Of a stretch of DNA of 36,644 nucleotides, positions 1 through 10,200 are shown piece after piece. The stretch covers positions 1 to 36,644 of the forward strand of contig JAFZRH010000055.1 in the NCBI GenBank assembly GCA_017619975.1, in the 5' to 3' direction. This stretch comes from Lachnospiraceae bacterium. Lineage in GTDB: Bacteria; Bacillota; Clostridia; Lachnospirales; Lachnospiraceae. The notes below the pieces were generated by a model. That model made no database searches. It was given only the letters and a program-made list of their open reading frames with translations, and had not been told where the DNA came from. A program made the translations under genes and the position numbers. The stretch's first letter is position 1. Each line of letters begins with the position of its first letter.

Positions 1-681
1 AAGCCCTGCAGAAAGATCCAGTCCTTCGGTTCACTGAGGTATTTTACACATGCGAACCGGCCGGAAAGCGCGCCGGAACGGTGCATCGACGGCTGCCCCT
101 ACGGAGAAAGCTGCCCTTACAATGCCGTTAAACTGTATCTGGACGACAAGAAAAACGCCTGGTTCCGGGAAGCGTGCACGCGTATCCCCTCTCCTTCCGA
201 CAGCGAAGTAGAGCAATCGCTCCGGACGACCCAGTACGGCAAATGCGTATTCTGCTGTGACAATGACGCCGTGGATCATCAGACCGTCAACATGCTTTTT
301 GACGACGGCGTGACGGCAACGTTCACCATGTGCGCGTTCAATAAGGGCGGCAGGTTTATCCACATTATGGGTACGAAAGGGGAGCTGCGCGCTTCTCTGA
401 CGGCCGATGAGGAACCGATCTGTCTCTATGATTTCGAGACCCGAAGCCTTTCAGAGTTCCCGGTTTCCGGGAAAGACGGACTGGTCAGCGGCCATGGCGG
501 CGGAGACCGCGGGATCATCGAATCTCTGTACGAATACCTGACAGGAAGCTATACCGGCTCCTCCATCTCCGGCATCCGGATCTCTGTGGATAACCATCTG
601 CTGGCTTTTGCAGCCGAACAGTCACGGCTGAGCGGCACCGTCGTCGATGTGGATGAATACCGGGCATCGCTGACAGTATAA
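1..681 (+). CDS. Gfo/Idh/MocA-family oxidoreductase, C-terminal part (5' end outside window)
   Basis: Frame 1 is open from the first base to the TAA at 679-681, giving about 226 residues with no start inside the window. The sequence reads as the C-terminal substrate-binding half of a Gfo/Idh/MocA-type NAD(P)-dependent sugar or polyol dehydrogenase. It has the family phrase GSLRYFTHANRPESAPERC, followed by a cysteine-rich loop (ERCIDGCPYGESCPYNAVKL) seen in one branch of the family. A beta-rich stretch follows (MLFDDGVTATFTMCAF, then HIMGTKGELRAS). The Rossmann NAD-binding half must lie upstream of the window. It is convergent with the leftward series and separated from it by the hairpin at 712-736. 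The family call is firm. The substrate cannot be told from this fragment. Confidence 0.85.
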   Translation, partial: KPCRKIQSFGSLRYFTHANRPESAPERCIDGCPYGESCPYNAVKLYLDDKKNAWFREACTRIPSPSDSEVEQSLRTTQYGKCVFCCDNDAVDHQTVNMLFDDGVTATFTMCAFNKGGRFIHIMGTKGELRASLTADEEPICLYDFETRSLSEFPVSGKDGLVSGHGGGDRGIIESLYEYLTGSYTGSSISGIRISVDNHLLAFAAEQSRLSGTVVDVDEYRASLTV

Positions 682-711
682 TCATGTGGGACGGCGCTTT
701 CTGCCAAACGC

Positions 712-736
712 AAGGGGCGGCTTTTAGCCGCCCCTT
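712..736. terminator. Bidirectional intrinsic terminator between convergent genes
   Basis: A perfect 11-bp stem, AAGGGGCGGCT (712-722) and AGCCGCCCCTT (726-736), closes a TTT loop. It lies between the stop of the oxidoreductase (681) and the stop of the leftward membrane-protein gene (765). T-rich sequence follows on the + strand (TTTCCTTT). On the minus strand the arm ends in CCCCTT, followed by a mixed GCGTTTG. It plausibly ends transcription from both sides and is the end of the long leftward series. Confidence 0.8.
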
Positions 737-764
737 TCCTTTAACAAACCGTTTCGCAGCCGAC

Positions 765-1565
765 TCAGGCTGCTTCCGCCTGCAGGACAAAACGCTTTCT
801 TCTTTCCTTTGTTATCCACAAACTGATCATGAGTCCTGCGATGATAAGAGCACCGCCGCCGAAACGGATCAGACCGGAGTATGCTTCCAGATTCGTATCG
901 ATCGCGGGCAGGAGGCCGATAAAAGCTTCCAGCACGATCGAGCAGATCCCCAGCGCGATCAGGCGGCTTTTCTTGAAAACTTCACGCAGCGGCAGCTCCG
1001 GGAACACGGCACGCGCGGCGAGCGCCAGCACGCCGGCCAGCACCGCAAAGAGCAGAAGCACGCCGGAGGCGGCCTTCAGCACCGGACTTAAGAACAACTG
1101 CCACAAAAGGTGAGCCCCCTGGCAGACGCCCCAGCCGAGCGCCCAGAGCGGGAGGCAGATCAGAATGCGGAGCGCCAGCGGCCAGGTCCAGATCCAGCTT
1201 CGCAGCTTTCCCCAAAGTGTGGTAGGGCCGCTCTCATCCTCTTCTTCCTCTTCTTCCGTTTCGTCATCATCATCAACGGAAGTATCATCGATCATCTGAA
1301 CAACGGAAGGCCTGTTAACTTCATCGGCAGCTTTCATGATCTCGTCCGGCGAGCCGAAAAGGCCGTTGATCAGGACGGCTGTACCGGTCGTGACCGCTGC
1401 AGCAGCGCCGAGCGCTTTTTTTCCAAGCGTCTTGCCGGGCTTTTCTGCCTTCTTTTCCTTCTCCGCTTTTTCCGGCTTCCTTTCGACTTCCGTCTCCAGT
1501 CCCGCTTTTCCCGGTTTCTCTTCGACTTCCGGGTCCTGCTGCCGGATCTTATTTTCCTGAGTCAT
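765..1565 (-). CDS. Unknown acidic-linker membrane protein
   Basis: I do not recognise this 266-residue protein. The start is set at the ATG at 1565 because GGAGG lies a few bases upstream; an ATG at 1601 would add 12 residues without a comparable site. Residues 1-50 are highly charged (Lys/Glu/Pro rich). A small hydrophobic segment follows (about 51-71), then a very acidic run (about 93-112, with six consecutive Glu). Four strongly hydrophobic segments then lie near 129-157, 166-188, 201-222 and 231-252, with a basic tail (KERRKR). It is the last gene of the leftward series, 61 bp beyond the hisS stop. Cotranscription with hisS is likely, but this gives no function. Four to five membrane spans with a cytoplasmic charged N-terminus is the most that can be inferred. 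Confidence 0.7.
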   Translation of the reverse strand: MTQENKIRQQDPEVEEKPGKAGLETEVERKPEKAEKEKKAEKPGKTLGKKALGAAAAVTTGTAVLINGLFGSPDEIMKAADEVNRPSVVQMIDDTSVDDDDETEEEEEEDESGPTTLWGKLRSWIWTWPLALRILICLPLWALGWGVCQGAHLLWQLFLSPVLKAASGVLLLFAVLAGVLALAARAVFPELPLREVFKKSRLIALGICSIVLEAFIGLLPAIDTNLEAYSGLIRFGGGALIIAGLMISLWITKERRKRFVLQAEAA

Positions 1566-1626
1566 GGTTTCCTGCCCTCCGGGCACCGCCCTGGTATGCA
1601 TCTGTCCGCTTTTAACAAGAGAAAGT

Positions 1627-2880
1627 TCAGCGGCTGTAGATCTCTTCGATCTCGCCGTAGCCTTCGGCGAAGAGCTGATCTTTCTGGAATTTTTTGTTCT
1701 TCATGAGAGTGCCGACCAGCACGGTCTTGCCTTCGGCGCGTTCTTTTGCCGCCTTTACGCGTATTTCGGCCGCTTTCTCCTGCGGCAGATTCTTCTCCAG
1801 AAGATACGCCTTTTTCGCGCCGCTGCCGGGCACTGTGAAGCCGGATTCGGTCAGGATCAGGATCAGCCGCTCAAAGCCGATCGAGATCCCGCAGGCCGGG
1901 ACCGGCTGTCCAGTAAACTTGCCGACCAGTTCGTCGTAGCGGCCGCCGCCGCCGGAGGAGCCGCCGAAGCCGTCCAGCTCCAGCTCGAAGATCGGGCCGG
2001 TATAATAGGACATGCCGCGGACCAGAGTCGGATCGAACCGTACTTTGAACGGAACGGTGGCTGCCTGGCCGACGGCTTCGATAATGGCCTCCAGGTCGCT
2101 TATCTGCCTTTCGGTCTCAGTATTTCCCGCCAAAAGCGCTGCAAGGGCTTTAAGGGGCATTTCCGCGGCTTTTAAGGCCATGCTGAGCTTCTCATAAGCG
2201 GCAACACATTCTGCGGGGAAGCCGTTTTCGGTCATTTCCTTCAGCACGCCGTCCAGGCCGATCTTGTCCATCTTGTCCCAGATAATGAAGGCTTCGTCGA
2301 AGCGGGCTTCCCCGATCCCGCAGTAGGCCGCCATGGCCTTTAAGAGCCGGCGGTCATTCAGATGGATCGTGAAGTTCTGAAAGCCGAGCCTTCCGAGCAG
2401 CGTGGAGGTTGCCAGGAACAGATCGATCTCCGCCGCGATGCCGCTCTCGCCGATAATATCGATATCACACTGATAGAACTGACGGTAGCGGCCGCGCTGA
2501 GGCCTGTCCGCGCGGAACACGGGACCGATCTGCAGCGCCTTGAAGGGCTTGGAGAGCTCGTTTCCGTGTGCGGAATAATAGCGAACAAGCGGCACGGTCA
2601 GATCGTAGCGCAGGCCGGAATCGGCCAGATCTTCTTCCGTTTTCGCGCTCTCGATCTTCAGCTTTTCGCCGCGCTTTAAGATCTTGAAGATCAGCTTTTC
2701 GTTGTCGCCGCCCTGCTTGCTCAGGAGGTTCCCCAGCGTTTCCGCCAGCGGCGTTTCAATAGGCGTGAAGCCGAAGCTGCGGTAGGTCTCCTTGATCAGT
2801 GAGATGCAGTAATCGCGGATCTCCATCTCCCGCGGGAGAATATCGCGCATGCCTGTGACGGGGGTTTTATTTAAAGCCAT
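1627..2880 (-). CDS. hisS: Histidyl-tRNA synthetase
   Basis: Class II aminoacyl-tRNA synthetase that charges tRNA-His. The 417 residues show RYDLT (91-95) and motif 2 around 113-142 (GPVFRADRPQRGRYRQF). The histidine-binding signature VRGMSYYTG is at 287-295, followed by GGGRYDELVG (311-320) and motif 3, GISIGFERL (331-339). These catalytic signatures argue against the regulatory paralogue HisZ. The ATG at 2880 overlaps the hemZ stop by 10 bp and has an AAGGA element upstream. The region after motif 3 is only about 78 residues. It ends soon after a KTVLVG strand and KKFQKDQL, so the anticodon-binding domain looks shorter than in E. coli or B. subtilis. No T-box leader is present, as the gene lies inside an operon. 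Confidence 0.95.
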   Translation of the reverse strand: MALNKTPVTGMRDILPREMEIRDYCISLIKETYRSFGFTPIETPLAETLGNLLSKQGGDNEKLIFKILKRGEKLKIESAKTEEDLADSGLRYDLTVPLVRYYSAHGNELSKPFKALQIGPVFRADRPQRGRYRQFYQCDIDIIGESGIAAEIDLFLATSTLLGRLGFQNFTIHLNDRRLLKAMAAYCGIGEARFDEAFIIWDKMDKIGLDGVLKEMTENGFPAECVAAYEKLSMALKAAEMPLKALAALLAGNTETERQISDLEAIIEAVGQAATVPFKVRFDPTLVRGMSYYTGPIFELELDGFGGSSGGGGRYDELVGKFTGQPVPACGISIGFERLILILTESGFTVPGSGAKKAYLLEKNLPQEKAAEIRVKAAKERAEGKTVLVGTLMKNKKFQKDQLFAEGYGEIEEIYSR

Positions 2881-4265
2881 AATCGTCTCTTCCTTTCGAT
2901 CATTTCCTCTATACGGTCCCGATAATCGCGTAACTGTTTCACATTGTCGGCCCGTTCGATGCGGCCGTCCGAATACACCGCCTTTGAGATGTTGCCGGCG
3001 CCTGCTGCAAGGATACTCTGTTTTTCTTCCATAATCAAGATGTTGTAGATGCCTTCTTTTCCGGGAGCGGCATAACCGACGTTTTCCAGATTGCCGGCCA
3101 TGTTCTTCTGACGGTAAAGATAGTACGGGAACAGCCCCATGTCCCTGGCGCCTTCCGCAGCGGCTCGCATCATGGCGCGGCTCTCTTCTTCTCCCACTTC
3201 CGCCTTAACCGGCCCTTCCGCCTCCATTTTCAAGCGGGAGGTGCGTTTGATCGCTAAAGCGTGTACGGTCAGATCATCCGGCTGCAGGGGTTTCAGCTGC
3301 CGCAGTGTATCCTCGACGTCGGCCGCCGTTTCTCCCGGCAGTCCGAGGATCAGATCCATGTTGATGTTGTCAAATCCCATGGAACGGGCCAGATCGTACG
3401 CTTTCCGGAAGTCCTCCACCGTATGCAGCCGCCCGATCCTGTCCAGCGTTTTCTGCTGCATGGTCTGCGGATTGACAGAAAGACGGCTGACAGGATACTG
3501 TTTGAAGACAGCGAGCTTTTCCCTGTCGATGCTGTCCGGCCGCCCGGCCTCGACAGTAAATTCCAGAAGATCATCCGTCGGAAAGATCCGGCAGACCGCG
3601 CTCAGAAGACGGTCCGACTGTGCCGGCGTCAGGGAAGTCGGCGTACCGCCTCCGATATAGACCGTATCGAGCGGTCTTGATCCGAACAGCGGCCGACACT
3701 GTTCCAGCTCATAGATCAGCGTATCCAGATAAGGATCGACCTGATCCCTGCAGACAGCCAGCGGATAGGAGGTAAAGGAGCAATAGGCGCAGCGCGTGGG
3801 ACAGAACGGAATGCCGATGTACAGGCTGTATCCTTGGACTCCGTGCGTACGGGCCAAAACCGAGCGCTCTTTCTGCGCGGTCGCGATCGCCAGACTCAGC
3901 TTCTCTCCGTCAAGATAGTAACTGCGGCGCATCTCTTCCGCGATCTGTGCCGGCCGTTCACCCGCTTCCAGCTTCTGCATCACCAGCTTGACCGGCCGGA
4001 TGCCGGTCAGTGTGCCCCAGGGAAGCTTCCGCCCGGTGAGTGAGGACAGTTCATCGTAGATCCGCCGTTTCCAGGCATTTTTTATATCCTCGTACGGGAG
4101 AGTGCGGTCCGGGGAAGGAACGGCATAGAATACACAGTCTTCCGGCAGGATTTCCGGCCTGTTGTCCAGTTTGACCTGCGTTTCACCCGGAAAGAAGGCT
4201 CCCAGCAATCCCCTCACGTCATATTCAAACTCTTCTCCGTCTCCGGGAAACCAGAATGCGATCAT
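2871..4265 (-). CDS. hemZ: HemZ-type oxygen-independent coproporphyrinogen III dehydrogenase family radical SAM protein
   Basis: A 464-residue radical SAM enzyme of the HemN/HemZ group. An N-terminal extension of about 145 residues, typical of HemZ, precedes the iron-sulfur site CPTRCAYCSF (Cys 155, 159, 162). The SAM-binding GGGTP follows at 205-209, then the barrel (MDLILGLPGET). The family acts on coproporphyrinogen III or related tetrapyrroles, and some members are heme chaperones rather than oxidases, so the exact reaction is not settled by sequence. The ATG overlaps the TGA of the MBL gene upstream (ATGA at 4262-4265), so translation is probably coupled. Its 3' end overlaps hisS. The relA-MBL-hemZ-hisS order is common in Clostridia. 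Confidence 0.9.
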   Translation of the reverse strand: MIAFWFPGDGEEFEYDVRGLLGAFFPGETQVKLDNRPEILPEDCVFYAVPSPDRTLPYEDIKNAWKRRIYDELSSLTGRKLPWGTLTGIRPVKLVMQKLEAGERPAQIAEEMRRSYYLDGEKLSLAIATAQKERSVLARTHGVQGYSLYIGIPFCPTRCAYCSFTSYPLAVCRDQVDPYLDTLIYELEQCRPLFGSRPLDTVYIGGGTPTSLTPAQSDRLLSAVCRIFPTDDLLEFTVEAGRPDSIDREKLAVFKQYPVSRLSVNPQTMQQKTLDRIGRLHTVEDFRKAYDLARSMGFDNINMDLILGLPGETAADVEDTLRQLKPLQPDDLTVHALAIKRTSRLKMEAEGPVKAEVGEEESRAMMRAAAEGARDMGLFPYYLYRQKNMAGNLENVGYAAPGKEGIYNILIMEEKQSILAAGAGNISKAVYSDGRIERADNVKQLRDYRDRIEEMIERKRRLWL

Positions 4266-4930
4266 CCTTCCGAAAGAGGATTAAAGCGCCTCTCAAACGC
4301 AATGAAACTCAGATCCATATGACCGGGGCAGACCGCGGTGTCCTCCGGCAATTCCCTCAGCAGGCGCTGTACGGAGCGGACAATATCCGTATCGCTGCCG
4401 GTCTCCAGATCCGTCCGGCCGTAGGAGCCGTGAAACAGGGTGTCCCCGCTGATCAGGATCTTTTGATCCGGGAAATAATAACAGCAGCTGCCGGCAGTGT
4501 GGCCGGGGGTGTGAAGAACCTTAAAGCGAAGTCCGGCCAGGATCACTTCCTCTTCCGCGCAAAAAGTCTTATCCGGGGTCAGGGTACAGGGCATGCCCCA
4601 GGTTTCGGAGCCGTTAGCCCTCGCGTCTTCCAGAAGAGCCGTTTCTTTTTCCAGACAGTAAATCGGGATCCCGTAGAACTGCCGCAGTTCGTCGGCCGCT
4701 TCCATATGGTCAAAATGACCGTGTGTCAGCAGGATCGCAGCCGGATCGGCTTTTTCGTACGCGAGTCGGGCTTCGATCCGTTCCGCTTCATCGCCGGGAT
4801 CCACGATCAGCGCTTTATTCGTATTCGTATTGATCAGGAAATAGACATTTGTACCGATCGGACCGACGACCATCCGTTTCAGCAAAAAGCCTTCTGTTTC
4901 AGGTGTTTTCTTGATTCCGAAAATATTCAT
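4262..4930 (-). CDS. MBL-fold metallo-hydrolase (glyoxalase II-like)
   Basis: A 222-residue metallo-beta-lactamase-fold hydrolase. All metal-binding motifs are present: THGHFDH (His 70, 72, Asp 74, His 75), HTPGHT (His 144), SGDTLF (Asp 163) and CPGHMD (His 204). The size and motif spacing match the YcbL/glyoxalase II-like group, which hydrolyses thioesters such as S-lactoylglutathione in some members. Clostridia usually lack glutathione, so the natural substrate is unknown. The ATG at 4930 has AAGGA a few bases upstream. It lies 21 bp after relA and shares an ATGA overlap with hemZ. Confidence 0.9.
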   Translation of the reverse strand: MNIFGIKKTPETEGFLLKRMVVGPIGTNVYFLINTNTNKALIVDPGDEAERIEARLAYEKADPAAILLTHGHFDHMEAADELRQFYGIPIYCLEKETALLEDARANGSETWGMPCTLTPDKTFCAEEEVILAGLRFKVLHTPGHTAGSCCYYFPDQKILISGDTLFHGSYGRTDLETGSDTDIVRSVQRLLRELPEDTAVCPGHMDLSFIAFERRFNPLSEG

Positions 4931-4951
4931 GGAGATCCTTTCCGCCTTCCG

Positions 4952-7273
4952 TCAGGTTCGTGTCACGTCGAAGACACCGTTGATCTGCTTCAGTTTCGCG
5001 GTCACACCGCGGATCTCTTCTGTCCCGGTGGACTGGAACTGCAGATCGATCGTCGCGATGCCCTGCTTGCTGACTTTCGTGCTCAGATTCGTGATATTGA
5101 TATTCATCTCCATCAGCACGCGGGATATATCGGCCAGCATGCCGACCCGGTTGTTGACGTAGAGCACAAGACCGGCCAGATAACGCTCTTCCTTGCTTTT
5201 TTCAGGAAGATGCCACTCCGCCTCGATCAGACGGCTGCGATCCTCCGCCGGAAGATTGATGATATTGACGCAGTCTGTCCGGTGAATGGAAACGCCGCGG
5301 CCCCGGGTCACAAAACCGACGATCTCATCGCCTGGAATCGGGCTGCAGCAGCGGGAGAAGTGAACGGCCAGATCATGCAGGCCTTCCACCACGATCCCGC
5401 CCTTTGCATGCGCAACGGCCTTTTTCGCGTTTTCCTGAGAGATCTCCAGAACCTGCTCATCCGTGATATGCCGCTGTTCGTATTTGCGCTTCTCCTCAGC
5501 CAGTTTATTGATGACCTGGCCTTCCTTTAAGCCGCCGTGACCAACGGAAGCCAGGACCGCGTTCCAGTCCTTGCAGCCGTATTTGTTCATGACTTTTTCC
5601 ATGAACTCCGGCTTCAGGAGATCGGGAAGATTATACCCCTTGGATTTGGCATTCTTTTCGATCAGGTCCTTGCCCTTCTCGATATTGTCTTCCTTGTTCT
5701 GCTCCTTGAACCACTGGTTGATCTTGTTGCGGGCCTGTGTGGACTTGACGATATTCAGCCAGTCCCGGCTGGGACCGCGCGAATTCTGCGACGTGATGAT
5801 CTCCACGCGGTCTCCGTTGTGAAGCCGGTAATCGATGGGGACCAGTTTATCGTTGACCCGGGCGCCGACCATTTTGTTGCCGACCGCGGAATGGATACTG
5901 TACGCCAGATCGATCGGGGTAGAGCCGGCCGGCAGATTTTTCACGTCTCCCTTCGGTGTAAAGCAGTAAACGGTGTCTGCAAAGATATCCAGGTCGCTCC
6001 GGACGGAGGCCATGAATTCGGTGTTGTCGGGCATTTCCCGCTGCCACTCCAGGATCTGCCGCAGCCAGTTCAGTTTTTCCTCTTCTTTATTGACGGAAGT
6101 GCTGCCGCTTTCCTTGTATTTCCAGTGCGCCGCGACGCCGTATTCCGCCGTCCGGTGCATTTCATAGGTCCGGATCTGGATCTCAAAGGGGATGCCGCTC
6201 TTTCCGATGACCGTCGTATGCAGCGACTGATACATATTGGCCTTCGGGATCGCAATATAGTCCTTAAACCGGCCGGGGATCGGCATATACAGCTCATGGA
6301 TGATCCCCAGCGCCGCGTAGCAGTCCTGCACCGTATCCACCAGGATGCGCACGGCAAAAAGATCGTAGATCTCGTCCAGCCCTTTCTGCTGGATCACCAT
6401 CTTTTTGTAGATGCTGAAGATGTGCTTGACACGGCCGTAGACCTGCGCGTTGATGCCGGCCTCCTTGACGTGCTTGCTGACGTCAGCCACGATCGACTGC
6501 ACAAATTCCTCGCGGGAGTGAGATCTCTCATCGATATCCCGGACCAGTTTGGCATATTTTTCCGGTTCCAGATACTGGAGGCTCAGATTGTCGAGCTCCA
6601 TTTTCAGGCGGAACATGCCGAGGCGGCTGGCCAACGGCGCATAGATATCCAGCGTTTCCGCCGCCTTCTCGCGCTGCTTCTCCGGCTTCTGGAACTGAAG
6701 CGTCCGCATGTTGTGCAGACGGTCCGCCAGCTTGATAATGATGATCCGGATATCCTTGGACATGGAGAGGAACATCTTGCGCAGGTTTTCCGCCTGCATC
6801 TCCAGTTTGTCCGTCGTGCCAAGAGACAGCCGGGTCAGTTTGGTGACGCCGTCCACGAGTAAGGCCACGTCCGGTCCGAAGCGCTGCTCGATCTCTTCCA
6901 GCGTCGTATCCGTGTCCTCCACGACGTCGTGCAGGAGGCCGGCAATGATGGACTCCTTATCCATCTCCAGCTCGGCGAGTATGATCGCCACGTGCAGCGG
7001 ATGGATGATATACGGCGCACCGGAACGGCGCAGCTGGTTCTCATGCGCCTTGTAAGCCAGTTCATAGGCCTCCCGGACCAGCGTCATATCATCGGACGGA
7101 TGATACTTTCTGATCGTATCGATCAGCTGGGCATAGAGCTCTTCCGGCGGGCGGTCCGTATGATCCTTCGGCATCTCGTCTTCGTCGCTCAAAGGATGAA
7201 TATTGTGATCGTCGTTGATCGCGGCGATCTCGGAGGGCAGATCATTCTGCATGGTTTTCAGTCCTTCCGGCAT
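4952..7273 (-). CDS. relA: Bifunctional (p)ppGpp synthetase/hydrolase (RelA/SpoT family)
   Basis: Long Rel enzyme of about 773 residues that makes and degrades (p)ppGpp in the stringent response. In order it has a hydrolase HD domain (HPLHVAIILAEL, then GLLHDVVEDTDTT near 115) and a synthetase domain (FAVRILVDTVQDCYAALGII, then PGRFKDYIAIPK, about 305-360). A TGS domain follows (VYCFTPKGDVKNLPAG), then a conserved Cys region (HFSRCCSPIPGDEIVGF) and a C-terminal ACT domain (NNRVGMLADISRVLMEMNI). HD is intact, so hydrolase activity is expected. I prefer the ATG at 7273, which has GGGAGG about 8 bases upstream. A GTG at 7282 lies too close to that site. It sits 18 bp after dnaE, in the same operon. 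Confidence 0.95.
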   Translation of the reverse strand: MPEGLKTMQNDLPSEIAAINDDHNIHPLSDEDEMPKDHTDRPPEELYAQLIDTIRKYHPSDDMTLVREAYELAYKAHENQLRRSGAPYIIHPLHVAIILAELEMDKESIIAGLLHDVVEDTDTTLEEIEQRFGPDVALLVDGVTKLTRLSLGTTDKLEMQAENLRKMFLSMSKDIRIIIIKLADRLHNMRTLQFQKPEKQREKAAETLDIYAPLASRLGMFRLKMELDNLSLQYLEPEKYAKLVRDIDERSHSREEFVQSIVADVSKHVKEAGINAQVYGRVKHIFSIYKKMVIQQKGLDEIYDLFAVRILVDTVQDCYAALGIIHELYMPIPGRFKDYIAIPKANMYQSLHTTVIGKSGIPFEIQIRTYEMHRTAEYGVAAHWKYKESGSTSVNKEEEKLNWLRQILEWQREMPDNTEFMASVRSDLDIFADTVYCFTPKGDVKNLPAGSTPIDLAYSIHSAVGNKMVGARVNDKLVPIDYRLHNGDRVEIITSQNSRGPSRDWLNIVKSTQARNKINQWFKEQNKEDNIEKGKDLIEKNAKSKGYNLPDLLKPEFMEKVMNKYGCKDWNAVLASVGHGGLKEGQVINKLAEEKRKYEQRHITDEQVLEISQENAKKAVAHAKGGIVVEGLHDLAVHFSRCCSPIPGDEIVGFVTRGRGVSIHRTDCVNIINLPAEDRSRLIEAEWHLPEKSKEERYLAGLVLYVNNRVGMLADISRVLMEMNINITNLSTKVSKQGIATIDLQFQSTGTEEIRGVTAKLKQINGVFDVTRT

Positions 7274-7291
7274 CTCTCCCACCTCCCTCTT

Positions 7292-10200
7292 CTACTTCAG
7301 TTTCTTCTCGCGGATCACGACATGATCGTTTCCGTATTCCCGGATCAGCGCCTCACCGGCTTCCGGTGTCAGAAAGGCACCGTTTTCCGAAGGGATCCGT
7401 TTGGTCTGCCTTTCTTTTTTCAAAGCGATGACGCAGCCGGCGCCCTGCAGGATCTCCTCCAGCCGCGCCTGTGATCTCAGGAAGCTCTGCTTGTCTTCAA
7501 ACAGGATGTAGGCTTCCTTTTCCAGCTCGTCAAAGCGCAGGATCTTTTCGGCGATCAGCTTGCCCTTGGCATCGTCTCCGAGGGAGACGCGGCCGCGGAT
7601 GAAGACACGGCTGCCTTCTTCCGTCTTTTCCCGGTAATTGTCCGTTTCCCGCGGAAAGCACAGCACTTCGATGCTGTCGGTCATGTCTTCCAAGTTCAGG
7701 ATCATCATGACGGCACCGCTGCGGGTGGTACGGATCGTGCGTTTTTCGATCAGACCGCCGACCCAGACGCTCGTGCCGTCCTCCACGCCGGCCTCGCCGC
7801 TTTCCTCATCTACGTTGAAGTCGGACAGCCGGGCCGTGATGTTCCGGCGCAGGAGTTCCTCGTCCTCTTCCAGCGGATGACCGCTGGCGTAGAGTCCCAG
7901 CACCAGCTTTTCATAAGCCAGTTTTTCGCCGAAGGAAAACTCGGGGATCTTCGGGAAAGTCACCTCCAACCGCAGTTTCTCCTCCGGCGGCGCGATGTCA
8001 AAGAGACTCATCTGGCCGGTGAAACCGTCCTTTTTGCTGCGGGCTTTGGCGTCCATCATTTCCGCATAGACGGCGATCTTCTGGCTGCGGAAGCCCGGGA
8101 AGGCGTCCATCGCGCCGGCATAGATAAAGCTCTCCACAGTGCGTTTGTTGATCTCGTTGCCCGTCATGCGGTCGATGAAATCGCCGAGCGAGGTGAAGGG
8201 ACCGTTCGTTTCCCGCTCCTTTACGATCGCGTCCACCACGCTGCGTCCCACGCCTTTAATGGCGGTCAGACCGTAGCGGATCGCATGGCCGGAAGGCGTG
8301 AATCCGTAGCTGGATTCGTTGATGTCCGGCGGCAGCACGGAAAGATTCATCTGCCGGCAGACGGCGATATATTCGGAGACCTTGCTGGTCACGTCCATGA
8401 CGGACGTCATCAGCGCGGCCATATATTCCACAGGATAGTAGCATTTTAAATACGCGGTCTCATAAGCCACGACGGCATAGCCCGCCGCGTGAGAACGGTT
8501 GAAGGCATACTGCGCGAAATCCATCATGCGGTCAAAGATCTGATTGGCCGCCGTTTCGGAGATCCCGCGGGACACGCAGCCGGGCACGCCTTCCTCCGGA
8601 TTGCCGTAGACGAAGTTGGCTCTTTCCTTCTTCATCACGGCTTCTTTTTTCTTGCTCATAGCGCGGCGCACAAGATCACTGCGGCCCATGGTATAGCCGC
8701 CCAGATCCCGCACGATCTGCATGACCTGCTCCTGATAGACGATACAGCCGTAGGTATCGGACAGGATCGGCTTCAGTTCCGGGATTAGGTAATGGATGCT
8801 GCTGCGGTCGTTCTTTCCGCGGATATAGTCGGGGATGAAGCTCATGGGACCGGGCCGGTACAGGGAAATGCCGGCAACCAGATCGTCCATGCAGTCGGGC
8901 TTTAATTCCTTCATGAAGCTCTTCATCCCGCCGGATTCCAGCTGGAAAATGCCGTCGTCCTTTCCGGAGGCGATCAGCTCGAAGACCTTCGGATCGTTCA
9001 TCTTCATATGATCGAAATCGATCCGGCTGCCGGAGCGGGCCTCGATGAAATCCAGCGCGTCCTCAATGACGGTCAGTGTTCTGAGTCCCAGAAAGTCCAT
9101 TTTCAGAAGGCCCAGCTCTTCTACCGTCGTCATGGGGAACTGCGTGGTTAGCTGACCGTCGGCGCTGCGGGACAGCGGAACGAAATGATACGCGGGCTCT
9201 CCGCAGATGACGACGCCGGCCGCATGCGTGGAGGCGTGCCGGGGCAGACCTTCCAGGCGGCGGGCAAAATCAAGGATCTTCGCGACCCGTTCATCCTTTT
9301 CGGCAAATTCGCGCAGCTCGCGGCTGCCGGCAAGCGCTTCGTCGAGCGTGACGTTCCGGTTGTTCTGACCGCGGGGGATCATCTTCGCGATCTGATCGCA
9401 GAGCGCGTAGGGATAATCCAACACCCGGCCGACGTCGCGGATCACGCCGCGTGCCTGCAGCGTTCCGAAGGTCACGATCTGCACCACGCTTTCCTGCCCG
9501 TACTTTTCCGTGACGTAGTCGATGACTTCGCCGCGGCGTTCGTAGCAGAAATCCACGTCGATATCCGGCATGCTGATGCGTTCCGGATTCAGAAAGCGCT
9601 CGAAGATCAGCTTGTATTCGAGCGGATCGATATTCGTGATCCGCAGGGAGTAAGCAACGATGGAGCCCGCGCCGGAGCCTCGTCCGGGACCGACCGGGAT
9701 CCCGTGCGTCTTCGCGTAATTGACGAAATCCCAGACGATGAGGAAGTAATCCACATAGCCCATGCGGCTGATGACGCCCAGCTCATAGTCCAGGCGGCTT
9801 TGGATCTCCTCCGTGATGACCGCATAGCGGTCCTTCAACCCTTTTTCGCAGAGGCTCCGCAGATACGTTTCCCCGGTAAAGCCGTCCGGCACCGCGTAAT
9901 GCGGCAGCTTGGTCACGCCGAACTCGATCGTGACCTCACAGCGCTTCGCGATCTCGTGCGTCCGCTCCAGCGCTTCCAGGGCGTACGGGAACAGGGCTTT
10001 CATTTCTTCTTCGGATTTTAAGTAGAACTGACCGCCTTCGTAACGCAGACGGTCTTCGTCCGCCACTTTCTTGGCCGTCTGGATGCAGAGCAGAAGGTCG
10101 TGCGCTTCCGCATCTTCCTGACGGATATAGTGGCAGTCGTTGGTCGCGACGAGCGGGATCCCCGTTTCCTGCGAAAGGCGCAGCAAGTAGCTGTTTACGC

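Noticed and set aside
1627..2880. HisZ (ATP phosphoribosyltransferase regulatory subunit) instead of HisRS
   Set aside because: The histidine-binding and class II motifs are intact, and no his biosynthesis genes adjoin.
4256..6862. Two long + strand frames of 424 and 441 residues
   Set aside because: Antisense to the MBL and relA genes; composition is shadow-like and no family is recognised.
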